Shown: positions 1 through 11,142, counted from the stretch's first letter. The stretch is 64,000 nucleotides of DNA from Branchiostoma floridae (GCF_000003815.2 NC_049988.1:6738694-6802693), one strand, 5' to 3'. Made by a program: numbers and translations. Notes: generated by a model not told the origin, from the letters alone.

Positions 1-160
1 TGGGGTTTACCGTGCGTGTATGTTGTGATAAGTCGGCGGAAGGTTACATTAGTGCCTACTCACTACACGTGCCTGGAAAATAACAAGTATCAGTTGGTTC
101 TTTTCAGGGAAGAACTTCTAGGTTCGCTGACTGATATTAAAGGATCATCACGTAACATCA

Positions 161-300
161 GGCCACAGCAAGTAAATGTTATGGATGACATCCTCTGCAG
201 ACTGTAAAACTAGCAGAGATAGGGCGAAAAAAAGATGGGTAAAAATACAAGATGGCTAAATTTTCAACATTGTCACCATAAACATTGTAACAAGAATTGA
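161..300 (+). repeat. Solo left end of a Harbinger-like MITE (GGCCACAG subfamily)
   Basis: The segment starts GGCCACAGCAAGTAAATG and continues into TTATGGATGACATCC, then a stretch matching the left part of the complete element at 5578-6174. I see no matching right end nearby, so it is probably truncated. It has no coding potential of its own. A short open frame starting upstream at 16 runs into it and is accidental. Confidence 0.6.
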
Positions 301-695
301 TGTTGACAAATATAAGGCTCGTTTCATCTGGTAGACAAAAAGTTACTCTTTACCTGAAAAGTGAACAATTCCGGAAAATGCGTACGTTGTGGCATGGTTA
401 TTTTAATGTTAATAGATACTTTGTGTGATATATCGATTTTTTTCGTCATAATCGTTAAAACTTATAATCCATTTTGACCGGATGATTTATTGTACCTTTA
501 CAAAGGGTCTCAAAGATCATAACCTCGATACAGGGTCATGAACTGACTGAACTTTAGAGGGGCTTAAACCTCATTTGTCTTCATGCACAATCTTAATGGA
601 TAGGACGTACAGAATGATCGAGTGCATCTCTTTAGGAAGCATAACAGTGAGCATTTGTCATTTGTTATAAGGAAACCGTTGACAGGGCCTTGTAG
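220..695. other. Non-coding stretch, nothing recognised
   Basis: After the MITE end the sequence is AT-rich and unique in this window. I see no long open frame, RNA gene or repeat in it. Confidence 0.5.
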
Positions 696-696
696 A

Positions 697-745
697 TCAC
701 GTGAGCATGACGTAATCACGTGATAATCACGTGGTGTTCACATGA
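697..745. promoter_or_regulatory. Array of TCACGTGA-type E-boxes with 11-bp spacing
   Basis: TCACGTGA occurs at 697-704 and 716-723, followed by TCACGTGG at 727-734 and TCACATGA at 738-745. The last three start exactly 11 bp apart, about one helical turn. TCACGTGA is the M-box/CLEAR-type site of bHLH-ZIP factors such as MITF, TFE and USF; this is family knowledge. A regulatory role is inference. The array could also be a short minisatellite with an 11-bp unit. Confidence 0.4.
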
Positions 746-1103
746 TAATGACGAGAGTTATACTCTCTATTTGTTGGTATATGAAAGGACGAGTGGTGAG
801 AGTAAATGTATCTTAAAATACACCTCAGGGGTTACAAATAACGAAAGACAGACCCCATCAATGTAAAACGTTAAGGTATTGTTTCGTCTAGATTGATAGT
901 ACTGCATATCAAATTTCCCAACGTATAATACCACATAATCTGCGACGCTATTAGTGTTTTAAGTATTGATCCTTGAGAATTTGGCTCATATCGTTATGTG
1001 AGAAAAGTTGACATTGTGGAATTTATTCTACCCCATCATACCCGCCTATTTGTTGGTACATCTAGACTACAAAAGAATTCTACCGTTGTCTCTACGTAAT
1101 GAA

Positions 1104-1261
1104 TGACGTCATGTAATGTCGCCATCTTGGTTCTACCCTCCCCACCAACATGGCGATGGTGGCCATTTTGTAAGCCGTGACGTCACGTACACTCTTTTTG
1201 CAGGATACCGTAAAAGAAACTGTAAAGCAAATAATGACGTCATGACATGACGCCATCTTGG
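1104..1261. promoter_or_regulatory. Cluster of CRE and YY1-like motifs in a ~130-bp duplication
   Basis: Palindromic CRE sites TGACGTCA lie at 1104-1111, 1178-1185 and 1235-1242. GCCATCTTGG, matching the YY1 core in the CCAT orientation, lies at 1121-1130 and 1252-1261. The first and last CRE are each followed by a YY1-like site within about 20 bp, so the block looks duplicated with a ~131-bp period. This motif mix is typical of housekeeping promoters, but no exon is visible downstream. It could equally be the end of a repeat. Confidence 0.35.
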
Positions 1262-1344
1262 ATCTGTCCTCGCCATCCGTGCCGTCACAAACTGTATTTC
1301 AACACACCGTGGAGCAAACTGTCACTAGGTGTTTCGTATCAATA

Positions 1345-2049
1345 AACACAGCCACCCACCCCTTCCGTTCAATCTCCACCCTGCTGTTATCATTGTGATT
1401 TCTCACCAAGAATCATATTAATCACCTACTGTTTTGGATTATTAATGTAGATTACCTGTTTAATAAAAGAACATCAAGAATAGTATCGCATCAGTCATGA
1501 TGAAGCTGAATATCTACACACACAAAAGTTAAAGTTTTGGAGAGTTTTTGGTAGCAAAACTGCAGACAGACTTCAACAAAATATTTCATCATCATGTACA
1601 CAGAGTTTGATAGTAGGAATATTCAGTTTGTCTTTCCCATTTTCCTTGCGAGTATAATTTAACGGAGTCTGCAAGTTCAATTATTATACATCTGGAATAA
1701 TAAATGATAAGTCATTTCTTAGATTCTACTGCACATGCAAAGGTCAAAGTTTAAGGCCACAGAGACCTTAAAAAACACATCTGGACATTGTTATGCAAAC
1801 CGACTGAAGAAGGCCACATACATATATAACTGGACATGTAGAAAGCATGGTAAAGACAACAGTTGTTTACAAGTACCGGGGCCCACACCACATGTATCTA
1901 TGAACGGGCTTACAGCACTGCAGGTTCAACATTTACATCGTCTACATCAGAGCTTTACAACCATACATGAACAGAGACGGTGGGCGCCATAGACTTCCTG
2001 CAACCTATGATCCACTGCTTACCGAGACACGGGTTCTATCTGAATAACG
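1345..2049. other. Non-coding; weak copy of a dispersed repeat near 1960-2100
   Basis: No gene is seen. The part around 1975-2100 (GGTGGGCGCCATAGACTTCC onward, then AAAGACTGGTGCTGTTCAG) resembles stretches at 41695-41800 and 46305-46410, so a dispersed element is present with unclear borders. A further TGACGTCA lies at 2050-2057. Confidence 0.4.
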
Positions 2050-2449
2050 TGACGTCACGACAGTAGTGGGTTTTTCATTCCTTGACAAAGACTGGTGCTG
2101 TTCAGTTTGGGTTAGTCGAATTTTTGAGTTGGATACTACTGTTAAACTAGTTAAGTAATGCCTTCTACCACCACAAAGGAACTTTCAAGTTAAGGTTGAA
2201 CATTGCAAGGGCTGTTGACCCTACTGTTTAACATACACGTCGCCATACCCCGCTGTCTTCACCCTATTCCCGACACACGATTATATTACTCAACGACTGC
2301 TCTCGGATTAAATCGGATTATACTTCAGTTAGATGAATGCTGATGAATCCAAATAACGGGATTAAGTCAGATTTATGTGTCTAGTCACGGATGAAAGTTA
2401 CTGGTGGCCTTGAACATGACAATACATCACAACTAGTAATGTAATGTTC

Positions 2450-2762
2450 GGCGTTGTCTGTGGCGTAACTGATAGAGCGTTCGGCTTGGAATCTAGAGGT
2501 CCCAAGTTCGATACTCGCCGAGACACCGGCGTTCTACCCTTGGGAAAGGCACTTTACATGACCTTTCCGTTCCCAACTTCATCCAGCTGTAAAAATGGAT
2601 ACCTGACTTCGGTCTGGGAGGTAAAATAAAAGACTACCTTTACCTTCTGTTGGTACTGTGTATTTGGCACTGTTGATAAAAGTTACTAACTTGAACGCGG
2701 TGCCCACCTCTCTGCCAACCTATTGCCCTCGTCTGTCTAAAACGCAAAAAAAAATTTAAAAA
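2450..2762 (+). mobile_element. tRNA-derived SINE, full length with A-rich tail
   Basis: The head has tRNA-like Pol III signals: an A-box-like TGGCGTAACTGATAGAG at about 2460 and a B-box-like GTTCGATACTC at about 2507. The SINE core follows, with the hallmark stretches CTTGGGAAAGGCACTTTACA and TACCTGACTTCGGTCTGGGA. A tail (GTATTTGGCACTGTTGATAA) recurs at 18320-18350. The copy ends in an A-rich run at 2745-2762. It is a retroposon transcribed from its own internal promoter and carries no protein. Confidence 0.8.
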
Positions 2763-2835
2763 ACTAGTCATAATCAATATAGAAGATGAATTCTGAGCGA
2801 TTTTTCCCAATGACGCAGAATGATTCGATGCTAAC

Positions 2836-3018
2836 TACGCATGTCACGCGAAATGCACTGTGGGTAATATGTCAAGGCTGGGGGCCAGTAACTTGTAAAC
2901 AGATCTTGTCTCAATCATTGTCTCGATTTGCATATCAATGGCCGGACGTGTTTTTTTATGTCTAAGGAGCATTCTCCTTTGACATATTACCCACATTGCA
3001 TTTCGCTGCGCATGCGTA
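2836..3018. mobile_element. MITE with TACGCATG...CATGCGTA inverted ends
   Basis: The left arm runs TACGCATGTCACGCGAAATG then CACTGTGGGTAATATGTCAAGG. The right arm is its near inverse, CCTTTGACATATTACCCACA and then CATTTCGCTGCGCATGCGTA. Arms are about 40 bp and the element is 183 bp. It is non-coding and therefore non-autonomous. A related copy lies at 24930-25148. Confidence 0.8.
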
Positions 3019-3019
3019 C

Positions 3020-4110
3020 CTCGTAAACCTCGAGTCATTCCGGTGTTTTTGCAAAAAAAAGTCTTGTGTGAAAAGTTATCTTACGACAGCTGCAAGATGT
3101 GTCAACAAGACATACCAGAGAGAATTTTCAGACGTTTCTATTTGACCTTGTTTTGACTCCATTGAAGACATTACAGCTGGAGTCGAAAATATTTGTACGA
3201 CACACCTGCCGTTTTCTGGCAGAAACAATGCGGTGCTGTTTTGCGACACATCTGTCATTTTGCGATATAAAAGGGAGAACAACCTCTTTGCGGTTGATTG
3301 AACCAAAGTACCCTTATTTAACCTCCTTGATTGAGCGTTTTCGTTGAGTTGTATCTGATGATATAAGTTAGATGGAAATTGTTATTCATAAATAATGATC
3401 TAGAGTACTTTGATAATAAATGCTTTATAGTTTTATTCCCGCTGTGCTAGTGATTGTGATTTTTGTAAGTTCAAAAACATCATTTTAGGGTCTAACGCTC
3501 CCGTAAACAACACTGTAGGCGGTAACCTATGTGGCCGTGGATCGGTTTGTCTTCCAATTTTCCTCTTTTGACTTTTGACTTGGCAAACTTTTAAACGTTT
3601 TTGTTAGAAGTTATAAAGCTATTTTGTAAATATTCAAATAGGAAACGCATGCGCAAGAGCCATGGAAATCATTCTTATATAATTTTATCAGCGTACTTTC
3701 TGTCTTTTGATGCTACGTTGCTATTTTTACTAATAAGAGTGTGCTTAAATCGAGAGTAGTTCTATTTATCAAGCTTCTACTTTTTGACACATTTTCTGAA
3801 TAGCTGTATCAAACAAATGTTTTGGCGGAGGTTTAAATGATGTGTGCTTCTAGGCACGGCGAATACCTTGCATGGACCCAAAAGAAATATTGAACATTTA
3901 TTTCACCAAACTTTATAACATTTACAAAGCTCCATACATATATTTATACGAGAACCATCATGGCTGTACATGACATACAGGTATGTTTCCGTGTCTATAG
4001 ATACATATTTACGTCACATTTACAAGTACTAAAAGTTATAAGATGGTCAAATGTGTCTTTCTGTCGCCTATACGAAATCTTAGTTAACGTTGTTCAAGTT
4101 GCCCGTGCAT
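3020..4110. other. Non-coding stretch, nothing recognised
   Basis: This AT-rich sequence has no convincing exon. The longest open frames, about 80 codons around 3076-3347 on both strands, lack recognisable domains and compositional bias of coding DNA. Confidence 0.5.
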
Positions 4111-4114
4111 TTGT

Positions 4115-4275
4115 AATAGATGCTTAGGGACGGTGCCCATCTCCATTTCTGTAACCCTTGGGCCACACATTTGTGCAAGCCACTACAGCAGGGGGCTAGT
4201 CCGCTGGTAGTGATGTGTGTTTAACTCCCGTACCCTTCGCTATTAGTGCTGAGAATCTTAGAGAAATCTTAGAGT
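4115..4275 (+). repeat. Dispersed repeat copy (related to 23560-23720)
   Basis: The stretch with GGTGCCCATCTCCATTTCTG, CACTACAGCAGGGGGCTAGT and TGGTAGTGATGTGTGTT matches 23585-23690 closely enough to be the same family. Borders and class are unknown. No protein is encoded. Confidence 0.55.
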
Positions 4276-5574
4276 TCGCCTTAAATAACTCTTTGCATAT
4301 TTCAGAAAGTTAGCTTAAACATGAATCTTTTCTTTGCTACCAATGATACAGCTTCTTACATTTCTTATTCTTTTGTTCGACACCTACAAATTAAAGGCCC
4401 AAGCGTGTGAATTTACGTTGTGTCAAGGTTTTATAGTCCATACAACACCGCTACCTCCCAGGCTTGCTTTGCCCTAGTACTAACATTTAGTTAACCCCGT
4501 CCAAATACAGCACAGTAGCTATAACGAAACGTCTTGGACCGTGTTAAACTCCCATAATTCATTCTGACAAGCCTACCGGAAATGGCTGTTGTGCTGTTGG
4601 CTCCCTATGTCTACCACAGATACGGTGGCGTCTGTTCTAAAATATTTCATTTCCTTCAAACGATTGTGAAAATTAGTTTCTACCAGATACCCCTATACAA
4701 GGATGGTTCTTTTCCTATTATACCTGTCTTCTGTGATATTGTAGGACACAAATTTTAGCTGCCCTACAAGATTTGACGGACGAAGTTTGACAGGAAAACT
4801 GACAGCTTCGTTCCACATGCATTCATCTTGAAGTGGATGTTTATGTAAACGTGTCACGTCGTGTACTTTCTGGTGAAAAGCATGCTTCTTCCCATCAATT
4901 AATTCGTCTGTGAAACGTCAACGTTTGTATGCCTGGAAAAGTTCAGTGATTTATCTCCATTACGTTTGTTTTCTTGTTCTTGTTGTTGAGAGAAAACTTG
5001 CCATGTCCTGTAAAATTTTCAAGTGTCGTCAGCACTACTTGGTATTATGATTCTTTGTACACAAACACTACTAAGTACTTGCCACAATTTACTATGTAGT
5101 ACTTGTTTTGCTTCTTTCGTCAGGGCAAAAAATGAAAGCTGCACTTCCCATTGCTATATAGGTGGTGCTTCAGTCGGGAGAGTGCCGTCCCAAGCGTGAC
5201 TAAGTCTGTATTCCCCCTCGTCATAGTTCTTGACTGGAGTAGATTTTCTGATCCATACAGCCTGCTTATCTAAAAGATACGTCTGTCAAGGACACTGGTA
5301 TCCTCTGCACCTTTCTCTCTCTTGTCGTGTACTCTTTCCCGCTTTCTCTCATGCTCTATCTATCAATCTCTTCTCCCCCTTTCTCTCTTCTTCATTCTCT
5401 CTCATCATACTGCCGTCTTTTGGAACAAGCTGTGAATGTACGGCTAAATTGATCTACAACAGTGCCTCACTTTACCAATACATGTACCATGTCTGCTGGA
5501 CAGGTCCTGATATTGTAAGCTTCGGAAAGGCACTTAACACGAATTTCCCACCACTCGAAAGAAACATGTTTGAA
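4276..5574. other. Non-coding stretch with a pyrimidine-rich tract
   Basis: No gene is recognised. The section 5311-5412 is strongly C/T-rich (CTTTCTCTCTC type). It inflates an accidental 200-codon open frame at 5230-5832 that runs into the adjacent MITE. Confidence 0.5.
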
Positions 5575-5577
5575 TTA

Positions 5578-6174
5578 GGCCACAGCAAGTACCTTTTGTG
5601 GATGACATCGTCTGCAGACTGCAGAAATAGTGAGATAGGGCGAAAAAAAGAAGACAAGACGAATGAAGAAGAAAAAAGAAAAAGAAAAAAAGAAGAAAAA
5701 ATAAAACAAGATGGCTACTTTTTTTCAAAATATACAGTCCATAAACGATTGTACCATGAATCGAAGCGACAAAACATGGTAGCAGAACCCACCAGTCAAT
5801 CATTCCTGAATCTAAGACATGCACTATTGTAGTAAAGTGACACTAGTGTGGTAGACTGGTATCACTCGGTAAGTTGGCCACTACAGTCATGGCTTCCATA
5901 TTGGTGCCACCGACTATCCAGCTAGTTTAACTTTTACAACTAGTCATGGCTACCTGGCTAGTGCTAGCTACTTCTACAAGTACTATTTTAACTAGTACAT
6001 CATTATGACTATAATTGAGCTAAAACAAATTACCATTATTAGTCAATTTGATCATTTTACATGTAGTTATTTATTGTAATGTTGAGCATCTCCAGAGATT
6101 ATTTTTTTCTGAACTCAAAAGAAAATTATTATTGAGGGCGCTGATGTCATCCATAAAATTTACTTGCTGTGGCC
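5578..6174. mobile_element. Harbinger/Tourist-like MITE, 597 bp, TTA target duplication
   Basis: The ends are inverted repeats starting GGCCACAGCAAGTA and ending TACTTGCTGTGGCC, extending about 32 bp into GGATGACATC / GATGTCATCC. The element is flanked by TTA at 5575-5577 and 6175-6177. A 3-bp TTA/TAA duplication is the known signature of PIF/Harbinger elements. The interior has purine-rich simple sequence (5640-5710) and no transposase. The interior around 5820-5890 matches, in inverse orientation, 48460-48500 inside the related element at 48232-48684. Confidence 0.85.
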
Positions 6175-6276
6175 TTAGGTGATGTTTTCAAGTAGCCTTT
6201 GTGATAGGTTTTGTGTCAATCATGATGTTTCTGTTTCTGACTTAGGAAGAAGCGATGTTGTTCAAGTTCTCCGTAA

Positions 6277-6818
6277 AGGCCCCTCACACCAAAAGCGGAA
6301 TCAGCCGGAATGCCGTCAAAATGATTATTCTTTGTGTATTCCGGGGTATTCGTATTGTATTCCAGAAGTTCTTACGGCATTATAAATATTTTTGCCCATT
6401 CTTGGGGCCACCCCGAATGCTTTTGTCCTGCTCAAAATATTTGAGGTGCATTTGAAGTGAATACATCTCGAACGGCATTCAAAGTGTATTCTAACTGCAG
6501 TATGACCGCATTCAACGGCATTCCAATATTGTTCAAAACATTCTGATTTCATTCTATGAATCGAAACGGCAAGCCACTTCAGATCCTACCAAAATGTGGC
6601 CAAAAGAATATTTGTCAGCAGTGATAATATGTATAATACACTACAGATACACAGGAATAGACAAATAATAGTTATTCTGACGTCGTTTCGGTCCATTCCT
6701 TCTCGTGTAAAGCTGATATAAAGTTCATTTGGAATGCCCACCCGACGAATTTTGCAAATACTTCATTCCGGCTGGTTCTGCTTGGTTCCTGCTAATTCGG
6801 TTTCAGTGTGAAGGCCCT
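6277..6818. mobile_element. GAATGC-rich foldback-type element, copy 1
   Basis: The ends are AGGCCCCTCACACC on the left and GTGTGAAGGCCCT on the right. The interior carries many short GAATGC / GCATTC motifs in both orientations. The right part reads (inverse) GCCGGAATGAAGTATTTGCA, which also occurs at 13134-13153 in the copy at 13089-13683. Flanks GTAA and ATAA suggest, but do not prove, a 4-bp duplication. Only accidental short frames are present. Confidence 0.75.
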
Positions 6819-6824
6819 ATAATA

Positions 6825-7235
6825 TGTAACCTGCAATCTTGGAGTGGATTTCGGATCTTCTAACACTATGATCATAATTGCATCCAAGATTTCCTCTTCC
6901 TGTTGTGATTGAGTAAAAGATAGACCTAATTGCTTTGGCTGTTATTGAGCCAGTGTAATTCTATCATTTTTTACACACCTGATCCCTTAAATCTTATCAC
7001 TAGACGTTCGGATCCAGACAGACATGTGTATAATGTTATTTCAATTGTTAGTGAATTGTCATGTGTTTTTGTCAGTATGAATCAATGAATGGTGCACTGG
7101 TGGTATAGTTGTGCAAACTGTGAAATAGAGGAAAGGGCAGGGTGCAGTTCACCAAACCGCCGCGCGGTGGCTATTGCTGGTACTGGTCAGTCTGTCTGCT
7201 AGTCATGGAAAGAGTTCGTTTTTCGCTATAAGCAA
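6825..7235. other. Non-coding stretch, nothing recognised
   Basis: No gene, RNA or clear repeat is seen before the tetranucleotide array. Confidence 0.5.
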
Positions 7236-7504
7236 ATTTATATATCTATCTATCCATCGATTCATCTGTCTATCTACCTACCTATCTACCTATCTACCTA
7301 CCAACCTATCTATCTATTCATCTATCCATATATGTACCTTTTCATCTATGTGTCTATCCATGTATCCATCCATCTATCTATTTATTTATTTATCTATCTA
7401 TATATCTTTCTAGCCATCCATTCATTTATCTTTTTTCTATGTGTGTATCCATCTATCTATTTATCAAATAGTATGTGTCTATCTATCTATCCATCTATCT
7501 ATCC

Positions 7505-7594
<90 letters not shown>

Positions 7595-8096
7595 TTATCT
7601 ACCTATCTATCTATGTGTCTTATTATTCCTCTCTCTATCTATGTGTCTATCTATATGTCTATCTATCCATCCATTCATCTATATATAGCTATTTCTCACT
7701 ATTTGTCTATTTTTCCACCTATTTATCTTTCTCTCTATATATATATGTGTGCGTGTATCTATCTCAGATAGATAGATAGATACATGAAATAGATGGATAG
7801 ATAGACACAGATATCTATCTATGTGTCTATAAATAAATCTATCTAGAGTATCTGTGTCTATCTATCTATCTATCTATGTGTCTATCTATCTATATGTCTA
7901 TCTGTCTATATATCTATCTATGTGTCTATCTATCTATCTATCTATCTATCTATGTGTCTATCTATCCATCTATCTATTAATTTATCTATCAATCTATCAA
8001 TGTAATTATCTATCTATCACTCAATCTATCTGACTATCAATCTATCTTTTTATCTATCTATCTATCCATCCATCCATCTATCTATCAATCTATCTA
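7236..8096. repeat. GATA/TATC tetranucleotide microsatellite array
   Basis: About 860 bp consist mainly of (CTAT)n, with a pure core at about 7500-7595 and many single-base variants outside it. Between about 7765 and 7812 the repeat switches strand (GATA on +), forming an inverted junction. Open frames of Tyr-Leu-Ser-Ile repeats cross it in several frames because the unit has no stop codon; they are not genes. Confidence 0.97.
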
Positions 8097-8099
8097 CGG

Positions 8100-8430
8100 T
8101 GCATTCGACCATGTAAGAGTTCAAAAATATCTACTTTACTTAGCTTTTTACGCCCACGAGTGTTAATGAGCCCTGCTATCTCGTATTGAACTGCTTGCCA
8201 CAGAGGGAGTCTGCAGGCACCGTTACATTGTGTGAGCGGGGTGATCGACAATTTGTGGATACTTTACGACCGCCTGGGGGCGCTCTTATCAGTGCCACTT
8301 CATGACTGCTTGATCTTATCATCACACACTCACCACGCGTTCTGCACAGATTGCGCTACACTCTACAGTGTGATTACGTACTCACTTTGAATACAAATTC
8401 TATTCCATACTGTATTTCGACTTTCTTCAA
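8100..8430. other. Non-coding stretch, nothing recognised
   Basis: This is a unique sequence between the microsatellite and the SINE pair. No gene is seen. Confidence 0.5.
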
Positions 8431-8434
8431 TCCA

Positions 8435-8540
8435 CCTAGGCGTAAAAATGAGTACCTGACTTCGGTTGAGGAGAGAAAAGGTGGTGAAAGGAAAGGGTTG
8501 GGCTATGTCTTACAATACCGTACCCTAAACACAGTAAAGC
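8435..8540 (+). mobile_element. SINE core and tail fragment, plus strand
   Basis: TAAAAATGAGTACCTGACTT and then CAATACCGTACCCTAAACAC match the core and tail of the lancelet-type SINE seen at 2450-2762 and 29225-29365. The tRNA-like head is not recognisable. It faces another fragment at 8572-8650. Confidence 0.75.
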
Positions 8541-8571
8541 TGTAAGTGCACTTGGTCGTTATACACAGTGT

Positions 8572-8650
8572 CTAGGCAACCTCCTTGGTCCAGGGTACGG
8601 TATTGGAAGGCGGAGCCCATCCTTCTCCCTCCACCAACTTCATTTGCATA
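8572..8650 (-). mobile_element. SINE tail fragment, minus strand
   Basis: CAGGGTACGGTATTGGAAGG, then CGGAGCCCATCCTTCTCCC, is the inverse of the SINE tail. It lies tail-to-tail with the fragment at 8435-8540. Confidence 0.75.
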
Positions 8651-8926
8651 CATTTGCATAGAAAGCGCTAGAACCATGATGTCCCACCTGGACCAAAGAG
8701 GAACATACCTAAAATGATCGGGAGACATCACGCTATAATTCTACGATAGTGAACTGAATAAGTACTGGATGGGCTACAAAACGCTATTTCTAGACCTCTT
8801 CTGAGAATCTCCTCCTAGACTATGTCTTGACATTTTCTTATCTGTTTCTGTTTCTTATTGGACCATTCAAAATTCGTCTTCACCTTATATTTACATAAAT
8901 TCATAGCTAGGGTCTAAACCTTTGAT

Positions 8927-9030
8927 ATTTTTTTTCTTTATTGAAATACGTGTAAAAATACAAATAAACGGACGAGGACAAAGTGACGGCGGACTCAAGT
9001 TACATTCAACTTATATTAACGCCACCACTA
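8927..9030 (-). mobile_element. Short retroposed fragment with poly(A) and 14-bp target duplication
   Basis: The target TCTAAACCTTTGAT is repeated at 8913-8926 and 9031-9044. Between the copies, read on the minus strand, lies a 104-bp insert that ends AATAAAG followed by an A-run. That is the expected structure of a 5'-truncated retroposed transcript with its polyadenylation signal. The parent (LINE 3' end or another RNA) is not recognised. Confidence 0.75.
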
Positions 9031-9044
9031 TCTAAACCTTTGAT

Positions 9045-9650
9045 TTTTCTCAGTGTCACTGATGGAAGGTAGTGGATACTGCCTGAAACATCCGACTGTT
9101 TCCAAAATCATATCCAGTTGCTTGAGTAACTACTATCTCTCCATCTCCTAAGTCATAAAACTCTTCTCACGTTTCTTGTTGTAATCAGATATACATCTGT
9201 GACTTGCGTGGGCCAAGAGTGAGTATGGGGACGAAAATCTCATTCTACTTGGGCCACCTGCTCTTGGGATTCAATTATGTAAGACGTATAACTAGACTAT
9301 GGCTATACTGTATGGGTCATCTAGTTTCTTTATTTCATAATGTGCTATTTGTCATTGTGAATCACTGAAGGTATTATACAATTTGCATTTTTATTAAAAG
9401 AAAATAACTCTCTCTCTCTTAGATTGTGTCCTTTCTCTACTTATATAGGGTGAGAGTACAACTTATATAAATGTAGTGATGTTTTGCCTATTGCAAATCT
9501 TTCATATAGCTTCGTTATCGACATGTAAGCAATTATATACTTTCTTTTAGGCTATTCAATGACCGAGGGAGAGACACAGAATCCTGTATACATTTGTCCT
9601 TTCGGATGGGGATGTAAAAAAGCCGTGGACAGTTTAAGTATGAATATTTT
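9045..9650. other. Non-coding stretch, nothing recognised
   Basis: This is an AT-rich unique sequence with a small CT run near 9410. No gene is seen. Confidence 0.5.
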
Positions 9651-9654
9651 GCGC

Positions 9655-9745
9655 TTGAGACCGCATCTGTAAGCAACGACACCTATACTGCAGTTCACTG
9701 ATGTGAACCAGTCAGAATTGCCCTGACTGAGGAAGGTAACAGATG
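9655..9745 (+). repeat. Dispersed repeat with GCATCTGTAAGCA...GCGACACC core
   Basis: GACCGCATCTGTAAGCAACG, a TACTGCAGTTCA-type stretch and GAAGGTAACAGA match the tandem copies at 17125-17475, the copy at 35345-35440 and an inverse copy at 52543-52616. The class is unknown and it is non-coding. Confidence 0.75.
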
Positions 9746-10125
9746 TATAAAAAATTTTGTAATACATTACCTATAGGGTGTGTAATGCATTCAACGATTC
9801 AAATATAACACAATACATAGACGAAATGCTCAACGGAAATCTAATAAAGAGATGACAAATGTGTAAAAGTTTACTTCTTTTTTCATCTGTGGCACCACTA
9901 CTGTCGCCATTATAATTGAGGTTAAGGCCATCGTGGTCCCTTCAAGACAGACAGATAAAAACATATATCTTATATTCACCATCTTCATCTATCTGCACTA
10001 AACGCCACAGGCGACGTATGGATAGTACTGATAAAGGTTTTACTTATAATTTTGCTTTTTCTGTCTTTGAATGTAAAGATACCTAAAGCCAGAACAATTA
10101 CACAAAGTGTCAAGAACGGTCAAGA
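9746..10125. other. Non-coding stretch, nothing recognised
   Basis: No gene or clear repeat is seen. Confidence 0.45.
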
Positions 10126-10144
10126 CAAATCAGCTTTGGAGCAG

Positions 10145-10300
10145 CTCACACGTAATACATGTAGCAAATCTATCCACACACAGAGTATAAGTCTTCCGGG
10201 AAGCAGCTTTTGCACAGCCCACACGTAATACATGTAACCAAACTATCTACACACAGAGTATAAGTCTACACACCAAGTATAAGTCTTCCGGGAAGCAATT
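10145..10300. repeat. Two-copy tandem duplication, ~70-80 bp unit
   Basis: Both copies contain CACACGTAATACATGTA, CACACACAGAGTATAAGTC and TCTTCCGGGAAGCA. The second copy carries an extra internal ACACACCAAGTATAAGTC partial unit. Confidence 0.8.
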
Positions 10301-11095
10301 AATGTTAGTATAAAGGCTCACCCGGGGGTAGACAAAGAGAAATGAATTGTAAGACCCTGTCTGACACAGAATCAGATAACTGTAAGATTATATCTCCTGA
10401 TATAAGAGCGGTAAATTTGTAACACACAGTGCCATCGTAGGTGGTCTTGGTAGACCTTCCTTTTATTTCATTCTCCGCCATAATCAAAAATAGTTGGTGT
10501 AAAGTTACACTTGTATGGACCTTAGTCGTAATAATACCAGGTACTTTATCATGTCAAAGCCGGAAAGGTTTCCTGGAAAAGACTGTGGGTGTTGACCTTG
10601 TCGAATGAATGAGTCATATGAGAAGAAAGCAATCACTTAAGAGTTTGTGTAAAGGATATACGCATCCCTGCAGGGAATATTTCGGTATAAATCTTACTTA
10701 TAAAGTTACAATATAAAGTTACAAGCGATTATGCATATTGTACAAGACGTAAAGAAGATTTAAAGACTCACGTAAGGTGTTCAAACTGACAAAACGCGCG
10801 GCCAAGGACCCAAAACCGTACAATAAACTACGGAGTGAGCGAAGCGTATTTCGTGCTTATAACATGAATGTAAGTTCATCTATGACGGTAGTCAACATTA
10901 TGTTATAATTTCACACTCTGTTTCTGTACACAAAATATAGCGCATACCAACAAGCTTCCCGGTAGTCCTCTGATACTTATCAGGTTGAAATGACCCAAAG
11001 CCTAACCTTCCATCAACCGAGACGGGGGCCGATGCCAACTTCCAAGCAACTTTGACCCTTTGCTGACGTCACACTTCCGGTCTGTCTAACTTTCA
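10301..11095. other. Non-coding stretch, nothing recognised
   Basis: No gene is seen. A small (TTG)n microsatellite follows at 11099-11142. Confidence 0.5.
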
Positions 11096-11098
11096 TCA

Positions 11099-11142
11099 TG
11101 TTGTTGTTGTTACTGTTGTTGTTGTTGTTGCTGTTGTTGTTG
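11099..11142. repeat. (TTG)n microsatellite
   Basis: This is an interrupted TTG/CTG run of about 44 bp. It gives short Leu- or Asn-rich open frames that are not genes. Confidence 0.9.

Noticed and set aside
2450-2520. Possible tRNA gene
   Set aside because: Only A- and B-box-like motifs are preserved; acceptor and T stems do not pair, and a SINE body follows. The same applies to the heads at 17950, 30705, 33820, 35160, 41540, 42005 and 24000-24250.
5230-5832. 200-codon open frame on the plus strand
   Set aside because: It runs through a CT-rich tract and then purine-rich simple sequence inside a MITE; no domain and biased composition.
7332-7779. Open frames rich in Tyr, Leu, Ser and Ile
   Set aside because: Direct translation of the tetranucleotide microsatellite; open in all frames.
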